Positions 55,206 through 64,000 of a DNA stretch of 64,000 nucleotides are shown here, piece by piece. Within the stretch, counting starts at the first letter, position 1. The number at the start of each line of letters is the position of its first letter. A program made the position numbers and the translations under genes. The notes under the pieces are model-generated. The model was given only the letters and a program-made list of their open reading frames with translations, made no database searches and was not told where the DNA came from. Source of the stretch: Photorhabdus sp. CRCIA-P01 (GTDB taxonomy: Bacteria; Pseudomonadota; Gammaproteobacteria; Enterobacterales; Enterobacteriaceae); assembly GCF_003545805.1 (NCBI RefSeq), contig NZ_NMQR01000003.1, positions 124,001 through 188,000 of the forward strand, written 5' to 3'.

Positions 55206-58200
55206 TTTTCGGTTTCCTTGATTCGTTCCAATAGGTGGTGATCTGTGATGGCAAAGTAGAAAGGGTTCCTTTTGCTACTGTTGGTTCACTTAAATTTAAC
55301 AACTGGCTATCCAGTCGGTTGCGCTGTTCCAACAACGCCGTCTGTTGTTGCTGATGTTGTTGCCACTGCTGATACAGTATTGAAACCGCTTTGCTTCCGC
55401 TGACCTGATAGCGCACAGTGATGTTATTGATACCCAGTGCGCTTAATTCATCGCGCCGCTGTGGGAACGCTTGTGCTGCCAGTGTCAGTTCGCCGCGGGA
55501 AAAAGTGTGCATAAATTTCAGCAAACCATCGGGGCCAACGTAACTTTTGCTTAATGTAAAGCGAGGAAAATAGACATCAATTTGTACTTTACCGCATGTT
55601 CCTGGGCTCCAATGCAGCGTCATGCTGTCATTGAAATTCATACTCTTAAGCTGCTGTACGCCATCATCACAACTCAACGTCACTGAACTCCCCACTGGCA
55701 ATACCCTTGCCCCCCGGTTAGCGGTTGCCGGCTGACTGACAATTGTCACTTCCGCCGATGGCTTCTGCTCCTGTTCCGGTTCCTGATGTACCGTCGTCAG
55801 TTGCTGTTCGCTTTCCAGTAAGGCGAGTTTCTCTTGTAGGCGACGGCGAATATCCGATGTCGCTGAAAGTAGGTCATTCGGTTGAATGAGGTTATTGATA
55901 TAGAAAATGAAATCGTCGCTAAACGGAAAGACCACATCTTCTATTTCCTGGCGCTTAATACCTTCTGGACGAATATCCAGCGCATACTCAGCGGTATCCC
56001 GTACAAATGCGTTACTGTATTCATACAAACGCGCGTTCAATTCCCGGCCATCAAACAGTTCCTGTCTGCTTAATTTCTCCATCGGCCAAATCACTTTGCT
56101 TTCCCACTGGGTTTGCAAGCGACTGGCGGCACTTAAGAAGGCGTAACGTAGTACCAGATGCGCATCACCCTGATAGAGTCGCCATAAGGTTTCATTTGCT
56201 CCTGCGTCTTGCTTGCTTTCGGTCTCATGGCGCCACAGGGTGAAACGGTTAAACAATGCGCGTAAACCGTTATCATTCAACTCTCCTTTCTCATTACTTA
56301 GCGCATTTTTAACCAATACCTCGGTTTCCATATCACTAAGCAACTCGCGTTGGCTATTTAACTGCACTGCTTGCCGGTAGGTGCGATAGCGCGTCAGCGC
56401 AGTGTCATCCAGTCGTACTGAGATCTGCGGTGAAATACCAAGCCATGACATGATGCGCTGGCGTAAAGAGAGGTTACCTAGCGAAACTCGTTGCATCACA
56501 CTACTTTTTTGCACATAACCATGCAGTTGCCATAAGCGCTGCTGTGCCTGCAACCAGGACTGCTGATCCGCCTTTTCTACCGTGGATAAATCATGTTCTA
56601 ACTGGGTCAGAAAGGCGATATAGGGACTGCCATATTGACCTGCTGCTAATACCAACGCTTGCCAGTTTTTCTTGCCTCGCACTAATGTTTCTCCCTGAGG
56701 CATAGCCTGGGCGAATGCGAACCATTCTGATTGGCGCTGATTTTGATATTGTTGATAGAATGAGCGCTGTAAAGGAGCAAAGAATGCCGGTCTGTTAAGG
56801 GCTTGTGCCAGTTCCCCCAAGGTTGCCTGAATATCTTGCTCGCCGGTTTGGGTATAAACACCACGAATACGTGCGTTAATTGTGGCAACATCATCGCTGG
56901 CAAGAGGCCAGAAATCAGCCAGCGTCAGCGAATGCGTTCCAGCCGGTTGTTCGTCGGCTAACAGCCATTGCCAGTTATTGCCATCTTCCAGTAGTGTCTG
57001 CAATACATTTTGCCACCGATCAAATTCTTGCTGTGCGTTGCCTTGGCGATATTGCGCCAGACGGAGTGCGACGCGTTGTTCTGCTGATAAAGGATCGTTT
57101 CCACCACTTAATAGTGAGGCTGAATAAGCAGGCATATGCTGTAACGTTTCCAGCGTAGCGCCATGCGCCATTGCCTGTTCAGTGTTAATGAAACGAGCCC
57201 AGTGTAAAGCCAACAGTCGTTTTTGCGGTGCTTCCGCGTGACGAAAACGTGCTAGCAAGTGTGTTGCTACCGATTTCGGGTTGAATACACCAACAGGTGC
57301 TTGTTGTTGGTACTGCCGAGCCATCCGTTGTTCCAGTGTATGGTTGACTGGATAAAAAAGCAGAGGTGACAGAGTTTCCTGTAACCAGTACTCAACTTGT
57401 TGATAGCGCAAGTAACTCCGTTCAAGGGGGTCTACTTCATGGATATTTTCAAGTTGCGTAACACCACGCCAGGTCGTCATCAGTGCGTTGCCTGCGCCGC
57501 ATACCAGCATCAAAATCAATAGGCTAACCAATATGCGTTTGGTTAATGTCCGCCAGCCGGTCAGCAGTACGCTATTATTACGTTGATCTTGATTACGTTT
57601 AACTTGATCAGGCAGAGATTCTCCCAGCAAACGGTGGCTGAAAACGCCAGCGGTTTGATGTTCGGCGGTAAAAAACAGGCCACGTAGCAGGCCATGCTCC
57701 AGATAATGGTCTTGGTCGAACAGTGCATTCAGGTAGCAGCCTAGCGCTGGTTGCAGTTGGGCTATAGTTTCTGGTAATGCTAAGACTTCCGCATTGGGTT
57801 GCTGACGTTGCTGATTGAGCAACTTAAGGCGCATCATTTTTAACGTGTTAACAATGGTGTTCATACTCTTATCCAGCATGTCGGTGACATGACCCACCGT
57901 GTGGTGCTCGATAAAATCGCCTAGCAATTCAGCACGTTGTTCTACTGACAGTTGGGCGCACCAATGGTCAAATCCCGGCAATGTTTCACTATGAGTAAGG
58001 ATCAACCAGATTGGCAAACGGCGTTCCAGACGTATCTGTAATGGTTCCAACTGCGCCCGTACCTGACGTGCAGCGATATAGAGCGCTCTATTGTCACTGT
58101 TGAGCAACTGTTCCACCGATAAGCAAACGAGTACACCAGCCGGTTTACGCACCTGCGCTATCCAGCGTATCAGCCGCAACCAGGCTTGCCGGTACAGGGA

Positions 58201-58707
58201 TTGACCTTCGGTATAACGGCCGGAAACGACCATGTACATTGCCCGGCGGAAGAACCACCAGCGACAGGTAAAGGTGTTTGTTGCCAGCGACGGCGGATTT
58301 TTCCCCGTCATGGGCGCCACGTTGCAGTGTGTTAACAGCTTCTGTTTACCATTGCCCCGTTCCCCTACCACCAGAAACCAGGGTGGAACGGGACCGTTAC
58401 GGTGTAACAGTGAGCGGAAGCGACGCCAACTTTGTAAATATCCTCCCTGCCACCAGTGCTGATAGAGTAAATATTCCAGACGGTTATTTCCTTTTCGCCA
58501 GAATGTATTTATCCAGCGCAATTTATTCATTATTTGCGGCATGAATGCAATTGCTACACGCAGCAATAATAACAGCATGAGTAGGCAAATAAATAATAAC
58601 AAGCCACCTATTGTCGGCCATGAGAATGCCACCGCAATAGTTAAACTGAGTAATAAAAGGATAACCATCACGCTAAGCCAGCCAATGGCATAAAGTAATT
58701 TTTTCAT
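55198..58707 (-). CDS. tssM: T6SS membrane-complex protein TssM (IcmF)
   Basis: 1169 residues. Two N-terminal membrane helices (about 7-30 and 36-55) and one at about 390-410 (VSLLILMLVCGAGNALM). The cytoplasmic domain between them has a P-loop-like LVVGERGNGKQKLL, in which the Ser/Thr after Lys is replaced by Gln. The long C-terminal periplasmic part has the DUF1215/TssM-C pattern. Partner of TssL and TssJ in the trans-envelope complex. It lies 15 bp after tssL. Confidence 0.93.
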   Translation of the reverse strand: MKKLLYAIGWLSVMVILLLLSLTIAVAFSWPTIGGLLLFICLLMLLLLLRVAIAFMPQIMNKLRWINTFWRKGNNRLEYLLYQHWWQGGYLQSWRRFRSLLHRNGPVPPWFLVVGERGNGKQKLLTHCNVAPMTGKNPPSLATNTFTCRWWFFRRAMYMVVSGRYTEGQSLYRQAWLRLIRWIAQVRKPAGVLVCLSVEQLLNSDNRALYIAARQVRAQLEPLQIRLERRLPIWLILTHSETLPGFDHWCAQLSVEQRAELLGDFIEHHTVGHVTDMLDKSMNTIVNTLKMMRLKLLNQQRQQPNAEVLALPETIAQLQPALGCYLNALFDQDHYLEHGLLRGLFFTAEHQTAGVFSHRLLGESLPDQVKRNQDQRNNSVLLTGWRTLTKRILVSLLILMLVCGAGNALMTTWRGVTQLENIHEVDPLERSYLRYQQVEYWLQETLSPLLFYPVNHTLEQRMARQYQQQAPVGVFNPKSVATHLLARFRHAEAPQKRLLALHWARFINTEQAMAHGATLETLQHMPAYSASLLSGGNDPLSAEQRVALRLAQYRQGNAQQEFDRWQNVLQTLLEDGNNWQWLLADEQPAGTHSLTLADFWPLASDDVATINARIRGVYTQTGEQDIQATLGELAQALNRPAFFAPLQRSFYQQYQNQRQSEWFAFAQAMPQGETLVRGKKNWQALVLAAGQYGSPYIAFLTQLEHDLSTVEKADQQSWLQAQQRLWQLHGYVQKSSVMQRVSLGNLSLRQRIMSWLGISPQISVRLDDTALTRYRTYRQAVQLNSQRELLSDMETEVLVKNALSNEKGELNDNGLRALFNRFTLWRHETESKQDAGANETLWRLYQGDAHLVLRYAFLSAASRLQTQWESKVIWPMEKLSRQELFDGRELNARLYEYSNAFVRDTAEYALDIRPEGIKRQEIEDVVFPFSDDFIFYINNLIQPNDLLSATSDIRRRLQEKLALLESEQQLTTVHQEPEQEQKPSAEVTIVSQPATANRGARVLPVGSSVTLSCDDGVQQLKSMNFNDSMTLHWSPGTCGKVQIDVYFPRFTLSKSYVGPDGLLKFMHTFSRGELTLAAQAFPQRRDELSALGINNITVRYQVSGSKAVSILYQQWQQHQQQQTALLEQRNRLDSQLLNLSEPTVAKGTLSTLPSQITTYWNESRKPKSE

Positions 58708-58722
58708 GTTTAATTTCCGAGT

Positions 58723-59346
58723 TTATCGGCCAATACTTAATAAATAGACAGTGATGAAAATATAAATTAATATAATAGATGATATGAATAATATTAATTT
58801 CCTGCGCCATTTATGATTGGAACGCTTATTTTTCAACTTATTATCGTATCTATTCATTAATCGGTGATTTTCTAAAGAGAGATAACCACGCAACGTATCA
58901 GGAAGATTATTTAATTCTTGCTGGATAATATTGTGTAATTCCAGATTATCATGTTTGCCATAACGGCCATAAAATCCGGCAAGCAGACAAAAAACATAAA
59001 CTAATCGAACCTGATAATTATCCGGTACTAACGCAGCAAGGCGATCAAAAAATGTATTTCCGCCCAGTTCGGCATCATAAAGCTCTGCTTGTAACGACGA
59101 TTGGCGCCAAACGCCCAACTCTTTCTGACCTGCGCACAGAATGGCTTCGTCTGCCCAAACCACCACGGCGAAATTTGCCTCTTCGATATCTTGTGCCCCA
59201 TAACCCTGCAAACGTGCCCTATTCCGCGCTTGTGTCAACTCAGCTAATACGGTTTGCCGCAGTGTTTCCGCTTGATTCACCTGCTGCTGGATCATGCGCA
59301 ATACGCAAGTGAATACTGGAATATAACAATCCAATAACTGCATCAT
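58723..59346 (-). CDS. tssL: T6SS membrane-complex protein TssL (DotU)
   Basis: 207 residues from ATG 59346, overlapping the tssK stop as ATGA; a longer frame upstream is unlikely. DotU domain with FAVVVWADEAIL and LYDAELGGNTFFDRL (GG.xFF motif). A single C-terminal membrane anchor (ILFISSIILIYIFITVYLL). It has no OmpA-like peptidoglycan-binding domain, unlike some TssL proteins. Confidence 0.92.
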   Translation of the reverse strand: MMQLLDCYIPVFTCVLRMIQQQVNQAETLRQTVLAELTQARNRARLQGYGAQDIEEANFAVVVWADEAILCAGQKELGVWRQSSLQAELYDAELGGNTFFDRLAALVPDNYQVRLVYVFCLLAGFYGRYGKHDNLELHNIIQQELNNLPDTLRGYLSLENHRLMNRYDNKLKNKRSNHKWRRKLILFISSIILIYIFITVYLLSIGR

Positions 59347-60740
59347 GATGCTCTCACTATAACGATTTCTGTTTGTAAATCGTCCGGCGCATCTGCCCAA
59401 TGCACCGCTACACGTTTACTCTCTTCTACCTGCCGCCACAACGCACCGCGGTTTTCTACCCGGAAATAGCGAGTATTTGTCCGGTTAGGTAAACCATGTG
59501 GCGCAATTTCTTGGTAGTACAGACGTACACCGGGCAAAGCACGGTTAATAATGCTGTCGATCTGTTCCGCTGCCGCCAGTTTAATCAGGCGATCATCAGG
59601 AATTTCCCGCTCACGATGGGTAAAGCTGTCAGAGCGCAGTACCAAATAGAGCCGTTGCTGTTCATTGACGCCCGTTGCATTGAAAGCAGCATGATAATAA
59701 CCGTGGCTTTCCTGTTGCAGAGGGATAACGGTGTTCGGTTCCAGCACCAGTGCATTAAGCAAATCGGCAACTGTCCGTTCACAACTATCAAGCGTTAGCG
59801 CCAAATCCAGATGCTGATATTTCTCCAGTATTTCTTCCCGCCCGTTCCACTGGCCTAAAAAGGAGCAACGGTCGGTAAAACAGGAAAGTTCGCTGATCAG
59901 TTGGCGCAATAAGCCAAAAATCTGTAAGGGATGAACATCTCTCGCCTCCTGAAAATGGTGCAACTGCACGACATAACGCGCCAGAGTCCGTAGTGTCAGC
60001 AATAATGTGCTTTTTTCTTGGGTATAAATTTCCCCTTCCAGCGTTTGCGGGCGTTTCAACTCTTCCAATTGATGGACACGCCCGGTTAATTCCTGACAAA
60101 GTTGAGCAATACGTTGGCCCAGTTGTGGCACGGCATAGAGCGTTAAACATGGTGGTAGATAGCGGTTATCCAGCGCGATACCGTCACTGGTGCAATGCAG
60201 TTGGCCCACCGGTAATAATGTGTAACCCGTTGCCTGAGCAATCTCATCGTGCAAGAAAAAACGTAAGTTATAGGTCAGTTGTTGCACTTCTGCTTCCGGC
60301 CCCTCGCCAAAAGCATCCCGCATACGCTGTTCTTGCGGCCATGTTACCCAACGACTGGTGATATTACCGACACTGTTGGCATCTGTGATGCCGGTGACGT
60401 TACTCTGATTGTGGCTGAACATACGCAAACCAACGTAAATGCGCTGCGGTTTGTCTCGTACCCGCCAGCAATCCCGCAATGATCGGGCACTGAGTACGCC
60501 ATTGACATCACAATCCACGTAACAACCATCGGGAAAAATAAACTCGGCATGATGAACACTCAGTATTTCATCACTTAGCGCGGCCAGATTGAATGCGAGT
60601 TTCACCACACCAAAAGCATAAGGCTGAGTCAGTAACTGATAACGCCCTTGCCAATATTCATTTCGCAATTCATGGGCTTGAAAGTGTTGAGGCTGTAAAT
60701 ATAATCCTGAATACCAATATATCGGTTTATGTTCAAACAT
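59343..60740 (-). CDS. tssK: T6SS baseplate protein TssK
   Basis: 465 residues. Starts FEHKPIYWYSGLYLQPQHFQ, the conserved TssK (VasE) N-terminus. TssK connects the baseplate wedge to TssL and TssM. It follows tssJ by 12 bp and overlaps tssL by 4 bp. Normal length for the family. Confidence 0.93.
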   Translation of the reverse strand: MFEHKPIYWYSGLYLQPQHFQAHELRNEYWQGRYQLLTQPYAFGVVKLAFNLAALSDEILSVHHAEFIFPDGCYVDCDVNGVLSARSLRDCWRVRDKPQRIYVGLRMFSHNQSNVTGITDANSVGNITSRWVTWPQEQRMRDAFGEGPEAEVQQLTYNLRFFLHDEIAQATGYTLLPVGQLHCTSDGIALDNRYLPPCLTLYAVPQLGQRIAQLCQELTGRVHQLEELKRPQTLEGEIYTQEKSTLLLTLRTLARYVVQLHHFQEARDVHPLQIFGLLRQLISELSCFTDRCSFLGQWNGREEILEKYQHLDLALTLDSCERTVADLLNALVLEPNTVIPLQQESHGYYHAAFNATGVNEQQRLYLVLRSDSFTHREREIPDDRLIKLAAAEQIDSIINRALPGVRLYYQEIAPHGLPNRTNTRYFRVENRGALWRQVEESKRVAVHWADAPDDLQTEIVIVRAS

Positions 60741-60752
60741 AGTGTTACTTCC

Positions 60753-61406
60753 TCAACGAACTTCGGTCACGGCTGAATTTTCTGCCGTTTGTCCGGGGAA
60801 AATCACCGCATCTCCCGTGTTACCCGCGGAGAAATCACTGCGAATAATGGCATAACGCCCTAGCGTCAGATTAATGTGCATGGGAACAAATTCAGCGCTC
60901 CAGGATCTATTCCACCAACCGTGTTGCTCAAGGCGCAGCGGCAGTGATAATACTCGCGTATGAGGACTATCTGGCGCCGGGTAATAACCCGCAATTAATG
61001 CGATATAACGCGCTTGTTCCGCTCTGTCGATATGTAAAGATACCGATTGCCCCGGCATCATTACGTAATTATCCAACTGTAATATATGCTCTGTTGCACC
61101 GGTGCCGGCAAATAAATTGCGTAATAACACCGGATTAGCCAGTAATTTATCTAATTGTTCACGTTTCTCCGCTTGAGCAATTAATATTGTGCAACTGTTT
61201 GATATGTTATTAAAAACATTCAGTTGTGGAACTGCGGTTATTCTTAAGTGAATGGCATTGCTGGCATAAACTGGTTTGGCTTGTTCAATTGCCTGCAAGC
61301 GTTTTTCATCGTTGGAAGTAGAATGACTGCAACCATTTGTTAAAAGAAGCATTGTCAATATTAAAAAATGGCGTTTAATGACGCTATGAAAATTCATGTT
61401 ATTCAT
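60753..61406 (-). CDS. tssJ: T6SS outer-membrane lipoprotein TssJ
   Basis: 217 residues with lipoprotein signal LLLTNGC (Cys near residue 26) and the TssJ beta-sandwich (LNVFNNISNSCTILIAQAE, QLDNYVMMPGQS, YIALIAGYY). Longer than the usual roughly 160 residues by a linker after the lipidated Cys and a C-terminal extension. It anchors the TssM periplasmic domain to the outer membrane. It lies 18 bp after tssA. Confidence 0.88.
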   Translation of the reverse strand: MNNMNFHSVIKRHFLILTMLLLTNGCSHSTSNDEKRLQAIEQAKPVYASNAIHLRITAVPQLNVFNNISNSCTILIAQAEKREQLDKLLANPVLLRNLFAGTGATEHILQLDNYVMMPGQSVSLHIDRAEQARYIALIAGYYPAPDSPHTRVLSLPLRLEQHGWWNRSWSAEFVPMHINLTLGRYAIIRSDFSAGNTGDAVIFPGQTAENSAVTEVR

Positions 61407-61424
61407 TTTGCTCTCTATTTATGA

Positions 61425-62504
61425 TCATTTTATTACGCGCATAATTTCCTGTAGCGCGGAGGTGTTTTCTGACATCATTTCTTCCAGCCATTCGGCCATG
61501 CCCATATTTGCCCAGCGTGCTGCTCGTTCGATTAAATAAGGCACTGGGCTGGTAGGTTCATTTTGGCGAAAATAATTGGCGATATTGATCAATTGTCTAA
61601 TGGCGATAACGCGCATTTCATGGTGCGCCCGACCTTCTGTTAAAAAAGCCGTATTTATGTCATTGGGTGCATTTTCTCCTACCGCTATTTCTTCATTGCT
61701 ATATTCCTGAGTTAATTCCGGGGTCACCATTTCACGAAACCGTTCGATTAAGGCCAGCAGATCTTGCAATCGCTGCGTACTGGCACTCATGCTGTTACCG
61801 GCATCGGGCAATTGCTCCCCCATGATTTTTTGCAGTTCTGCTAATGCCTTATTAACTTGTTCAGCTCGCATCAGCAATTGGTTAAATTGTTCGGCTGGTG
61901 TAGTGCGAATACTGCCGTCGCACTCAGCGATACCGAAATAACCATCACTGATCAAGGCACTGCGTAATTCGCTATTAACGGCAACGCGTTGTTCAAAATA
62001 TTGCACGCGTTGCCAGACGACCAAGCTCAATTTGCCATCATCGGTCAATGTCAGATTGTCCAATTGTTTTACCAATTGCTTATCCAACCAGCTTAACCGG
62101 CCAAGACGAGCATCCGCACTGTTTGTCTCTGTATCATCCAGCGGCGGGTAAAGTACCGGCCAAAAAGCCTCCAGTAGATGGGTAAGTAATGTGATACCGC
62201 TACTAATACCTTCCAGGCCATACAGTTCCCCTTGCGCTTGGGTTAGCCAGCAGGCTATTTGCAAGTCTTTGCTCTGTTTTTCCAGCACCTCTTGGCATAA
62301 CGCTGAAACCCGTATCCAATCAGCCTGACGGGTTTCATATCCCCATGCGTCGTCCCGGAGAAAATCATCGTCGGTTTCGCGCGCGGCGTTTATCTGCTCA
62401 AAAATAGGTTCGTATTCGATATCGCACCCCGCTGGTTTGTCAGCAGCAATGGGCTGTAAAAAACGTGCGATATCTGTTTGAGCTAAGTTCACAGTGGCTT
62501 CCAT
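61425..62504 (-). CDS. tssA: T6SS assembly protein TssA
   Basis: 359 residues from ATG 62504; a start three codons upstream would overlap the PAAR gene by 8 bp. N-terminal ImpA domain (FLQPIAADKPAGCDIEYEPI, GLLTLLEAFWP-like SGITLLTHLLEAFWPVLYPP, given in part). It caps the growing sheath and recruits the baseplate. It follows the PAAR gene directly. Confidence 0.9.
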   Translation of the reverse strand: MEATVNLAQTDIARFLQPIAADKPAGCDIEYEPIFEQINAARETDDDFLRDDAWGYETRQADWIRVSALCQEVLEKQSKDLQIACWLTQAQGELYGLEGISSGITLLTHLLEAFWPVLYPPLDDTETNSADARLGRLSWLDKQLVKQLDNLTLTDDGKLSLVVWQRVQYFEQRVAVNSELRSALISDGYFGIAECDGSIRTTPAEQFNQLLMRAEQVNKALAELQKIMGEQLPDAGNSMSASTQRLQDLLALIERFREMVTPELTQEYSNEEIAVGENAPNDINTAFLTEGRAHHEMRVIAIRQLINIANYFRQNEPTSPVPYLIERAARWANMGMAEWLEEMMSENTSALQEIMRVIK

Positions 62505-62505
62505 T

Positions 62506-62808
62506 TCAAGCAATAATCACTAATGGGTAGCCAGTGGTAATCGTGCCGCCATGTGCGCACAGATCGCCGAGTCTGGCTGCGGGCCGTCCACCGATCAATA
62601 CTGTTGGGCTGCCCATGACCACGGTATCCGGTGGCCCGACGCACACCAACATTGAGCCCATTGTTGCCGCTGGTAATCCACCAATCAGCACCGTCGGTAC
62701 ACCTGGCGGCATAATCGGTCCGCCTACATGTGGCACCGGAGGTACCGCGGGCGACACCATTGGACAAATATGCATATCACCCACACGGGCGGCTGGCATT
62801 GGCATCAT
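62506..62808 (-). CDS. PAAR spike-tip protein
   Basis: 100 residues of PAAR repeats: ARVGDMHICPM, then VPTVLIGGLPAATMGSMLVC and SPTVLIGGRPAARLGDLCAHGG. It forms the sharpened tip on the VgrG trimer. No effector domain follows. Its start overlaps the upstream accessory gene by 4 bp (ATGA), so it is translationally coupled. Confidence 0.93.
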   Translation of the reverse strand: MMPMPAARVGDMHICPMVSPAVPPVPHVGGPIMPPGVPTVLIGGLPAATMGSMLVCVGPPDTVVMGSPTVLIGGRPAARLGDLCAHGGTITTGYPLVIIA

Positions 62809-63401
62809 TGCTCTCCTGATAATGTGGCTTCATGGTACAGATAATTTTTGCGCCCCTGATCTTGTGACGGTGGCAATTGCCTTAGTTGGCCGTGTGCTAG
62901 TTGAAAAAATTGCTCAACGTACCGCATTTGTCGTTCCGGCTGTTCGCCATGAACGTGCAATATCAAGCACAACGTATCGGCTAATGCCGCCAGTGACTGC
63001 CCCGGTTGTGGATAGACAGCTTCCAAATCCGGGGTGGTCATGCTGCCTTCACTCCAAAAAACGGAAAGCACCAGACATGAGATTGGGTTATCGAACCCGA
63101 CTGTTTGTGCCTGTTCGAACAATTCATGACGCAGAGGATCTCCACCATCAACCCGCCAGCGTCGCACTTGTTGCAACAGCAATCGCTGTTCTGGCATCAG
63201 ATCGCGTTCATAAACGCAGGAGATAAATGTCAGTGCCAGCTCCAGAGCCTGAGTGTAAGGCAACATAAAAATGGTGTAGCACACCGCGTCTTGCCACAAC
63301 ATTTCCTTATTGAGCACCGATAGATTCTGTTCATGTGCCGCGTGTTGTTGTAGTACCAATTCCGCCTGTGGCGAAAGTTGGCAGTGTCGTAATTTAGCCA
63401 T
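62805..63401 (-). CDS. T6SS-associated accessory protein (DUF6931-like)
   Basis: 198 residues, soluble, helical (LELALTFISCVYERDLMPEQ, SCLVLSVFWSEGSMT). It lies between vgrG and the PAAR gene, the position of DUF6931-type proteins in other T6SS loci; the family name is from memory. It may help loading of PAAR or effector onto VgrG, an inference from position only. Confidence 0.65.
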   Translation of the reverse strand: MAKLRHCQLSPQAELVLQQHAAHEQNLSVLNKEMLWQDAVCYTIFMLPYTQALELALTFISCVYERDLMPEQRLLLQQVRRWRVDGGDPLRHELFEQAQTVGFDNPISCLVLSVFWSEGSMTTPDLEAVYPQPGQSLAALADTLCLILHVHGEQPERQMRYVEQFFQLAHGQLRQLPPSQDQGRKNYLYHEATLSGEQ

Positions 63402-63435
63402 AACTACAAACTCTTATTATTCATTGATCCTGCTA

Positions 63436-64000
63436 TTAACCAATTTTGGTCAAAGTTCCTTTCACCATGGCAATGCCGGTCGCATCCATCTGAACAATGC
63501 CGCCTTTTAGCTGCGCCATTGCACTGCCTTCTACTTTTACCGTGGTTCCGGTTAATTCCGCCATGCCGCTGCTCTTCAACGCCAATTTTCCCGAGCCTTC
63601 CACCATGACAGATGGGGCTTTGATGGTGATCCCGGCCGGGGTAATCGATAATTGGCTAGCGCCGACTTTCAGCTCAATGCCCTGATTTGCCGTAATCGTG
63701 CATTGCTGACCCACATTGATGGTGGCATTGCCTCTGGATACCGCCAGCTCATAACTGCCTGCGCTCAAAGTTAACGTGTCATTGCCCTTTTTAATTTGGG
63801 TGTTGCGTTTTTCTTGGATTTCCCATAACACGTTGCGATCGATCTGCGCCGAAAAATCATTTTTCACTTTCAGGCGCATATCTTTTTGTGAGTGAAGCAA
63901 AATAAATTCTTCACCTTTCTTATCTTCGAAACAAAACTGATGTCCTTGTTGCACCGTGCCTTTTGCACTACTGCGCGTCGTAATCCCACTTTGGGTTTTC
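63436..64000 (-). CDS. vgrG: T6SS spike protein VgrG (C-terminal part, runs off the window)
   Basis: The minus-strand frame is open to the window edge. The in-frame translation just before a possible GTG at 63954 reads SGITTRSSAKGTVQQGHQF, then FEDKKGEEFILLHSQKDMRL, a VgrG gp27/gp5 junction, followed by the repeated gp5-like beta-helix (ITANQGIELKVGASQLSITP, VEGSAMAQLKGGIVQMDATG). The start is outside the window. It ends at 63436 without an extra effector domain. Confidence 0.9.
   Translation of the reverse strand, partial: KTQSGITTRSSAKGTVQQGHQFCFEDKKGEEFILLHSQKDMRLKVKNDFSAQIDRNVLWEIQEKRNTQIKKGNDTLTLSAGSYELAVSRGNATINVGQQCTITANQGIELKVGASQLSITPAGITIKAPSVMVEGSGKLALKSSGMAELTGTTVKVEGSAMAQLKGGIVQMDATGIAMVKGTLTKIG

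Noticed and set aside
62534-63226. 230-codon plus-strand frame
   Set aside because: Lies antisense to the PAAR and accessory genes; the long open frame is a by-product of the Gly/Pro-rich PAAR repeats and GC-rich codons.

Overview
The window fits a Photorhabdus chromosome (Enterobacterales, Morganellaceae). The reasons are a full-length StlA-type phenylalanine ammonia-lyase of the stilbene pathway, an A+T-rich chromosome with 127-bp ERIC repeats, insect-associated genes (chitinase, decaying and intact toxin-antitoxin genes, a type VI secretion locus), and a backbone block matching the Escherichia coli ynf/mlc region (ynfM, ynfL, mlc, bioD2, ynfD, ynfB, ydfG homologues). The genus call is an inference from gene content. 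No rRNA, tRNA or CRISPR array was seen.

Layout. 0-1 kb: an HTH protein convergent with a RES-like protein. 1.2-6.1 kb: an accessory group with a ketosynthase, a MaoC-type hotdog protein, an acyl carrier protein and three proteins I cannot name. 6.2-14.3 kb: the ynf/mlc backbone, interrupted by a lipoprotein that joins an aegerolysin-like domain to a metallophosphoesterase. 14.4-18.2 kb: stlA divergent from a GH18 chitinase; a near-perfect TyrR box lies upstream of stlA. 18.3-20.7 kb: a monooxygenase remnant, an AttM/AiiB-type AHL lactonase and a DmpA-like peptidase. 20.8-30.1 kb: a complete-looking trans-4-hydroxy-L-proline catabolic island, made of an epimerase, a three-subunit FAD/[2Fe-2S] dehydrogenase, a PAS-AraC regulator, a deaminase, a semialdehyde dehydrogenase and a permease. 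Together these would convert collagen-type hydroxyproline to 2-oxoglutarate.

30.1-47 kb is an accessory patchwork. It holds ParD with a truncated ParE, HicB, resolvase and RelE remnants, a class II HDAC-like amidohydrolase, tandem small secreted proteins with an almost identical 280-bp upstream region, a second DmpA peptidase, an omega-aminotransferase, an alpha/beta hydrolase, an exported nucleotidyltransferase-fold protein, a GH30 remnant beside an intact GH1 6-phospho-beta-glucosidase, an Exc2-like lipoprotein and a TacAT pair.

47-64 kb is one minus-strand regulatory and secretion block. A MASE1 membrane protein, a LuxR-type response regulator and a BvgS-like hybrid kinase sit downstream of a T6SS operon (vgrG, accessory protein, PAAR, tssA, tssJ, tssK, tssL, tssM, tssH/clpV). 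The sheath, Hcp and baseplate genes (tssB, tssC, hcp, tssE, tssF, tssG) are not in the window. VgrG runs off the right edge.

The best candidates for something undescribed are the exported nucleotidyltransferase, the tandem secreted proteins with the frozen promoter, the ketosynthase/hotdog/ACP group, and the aegerolysin-phosphoesterase lipoprotein.
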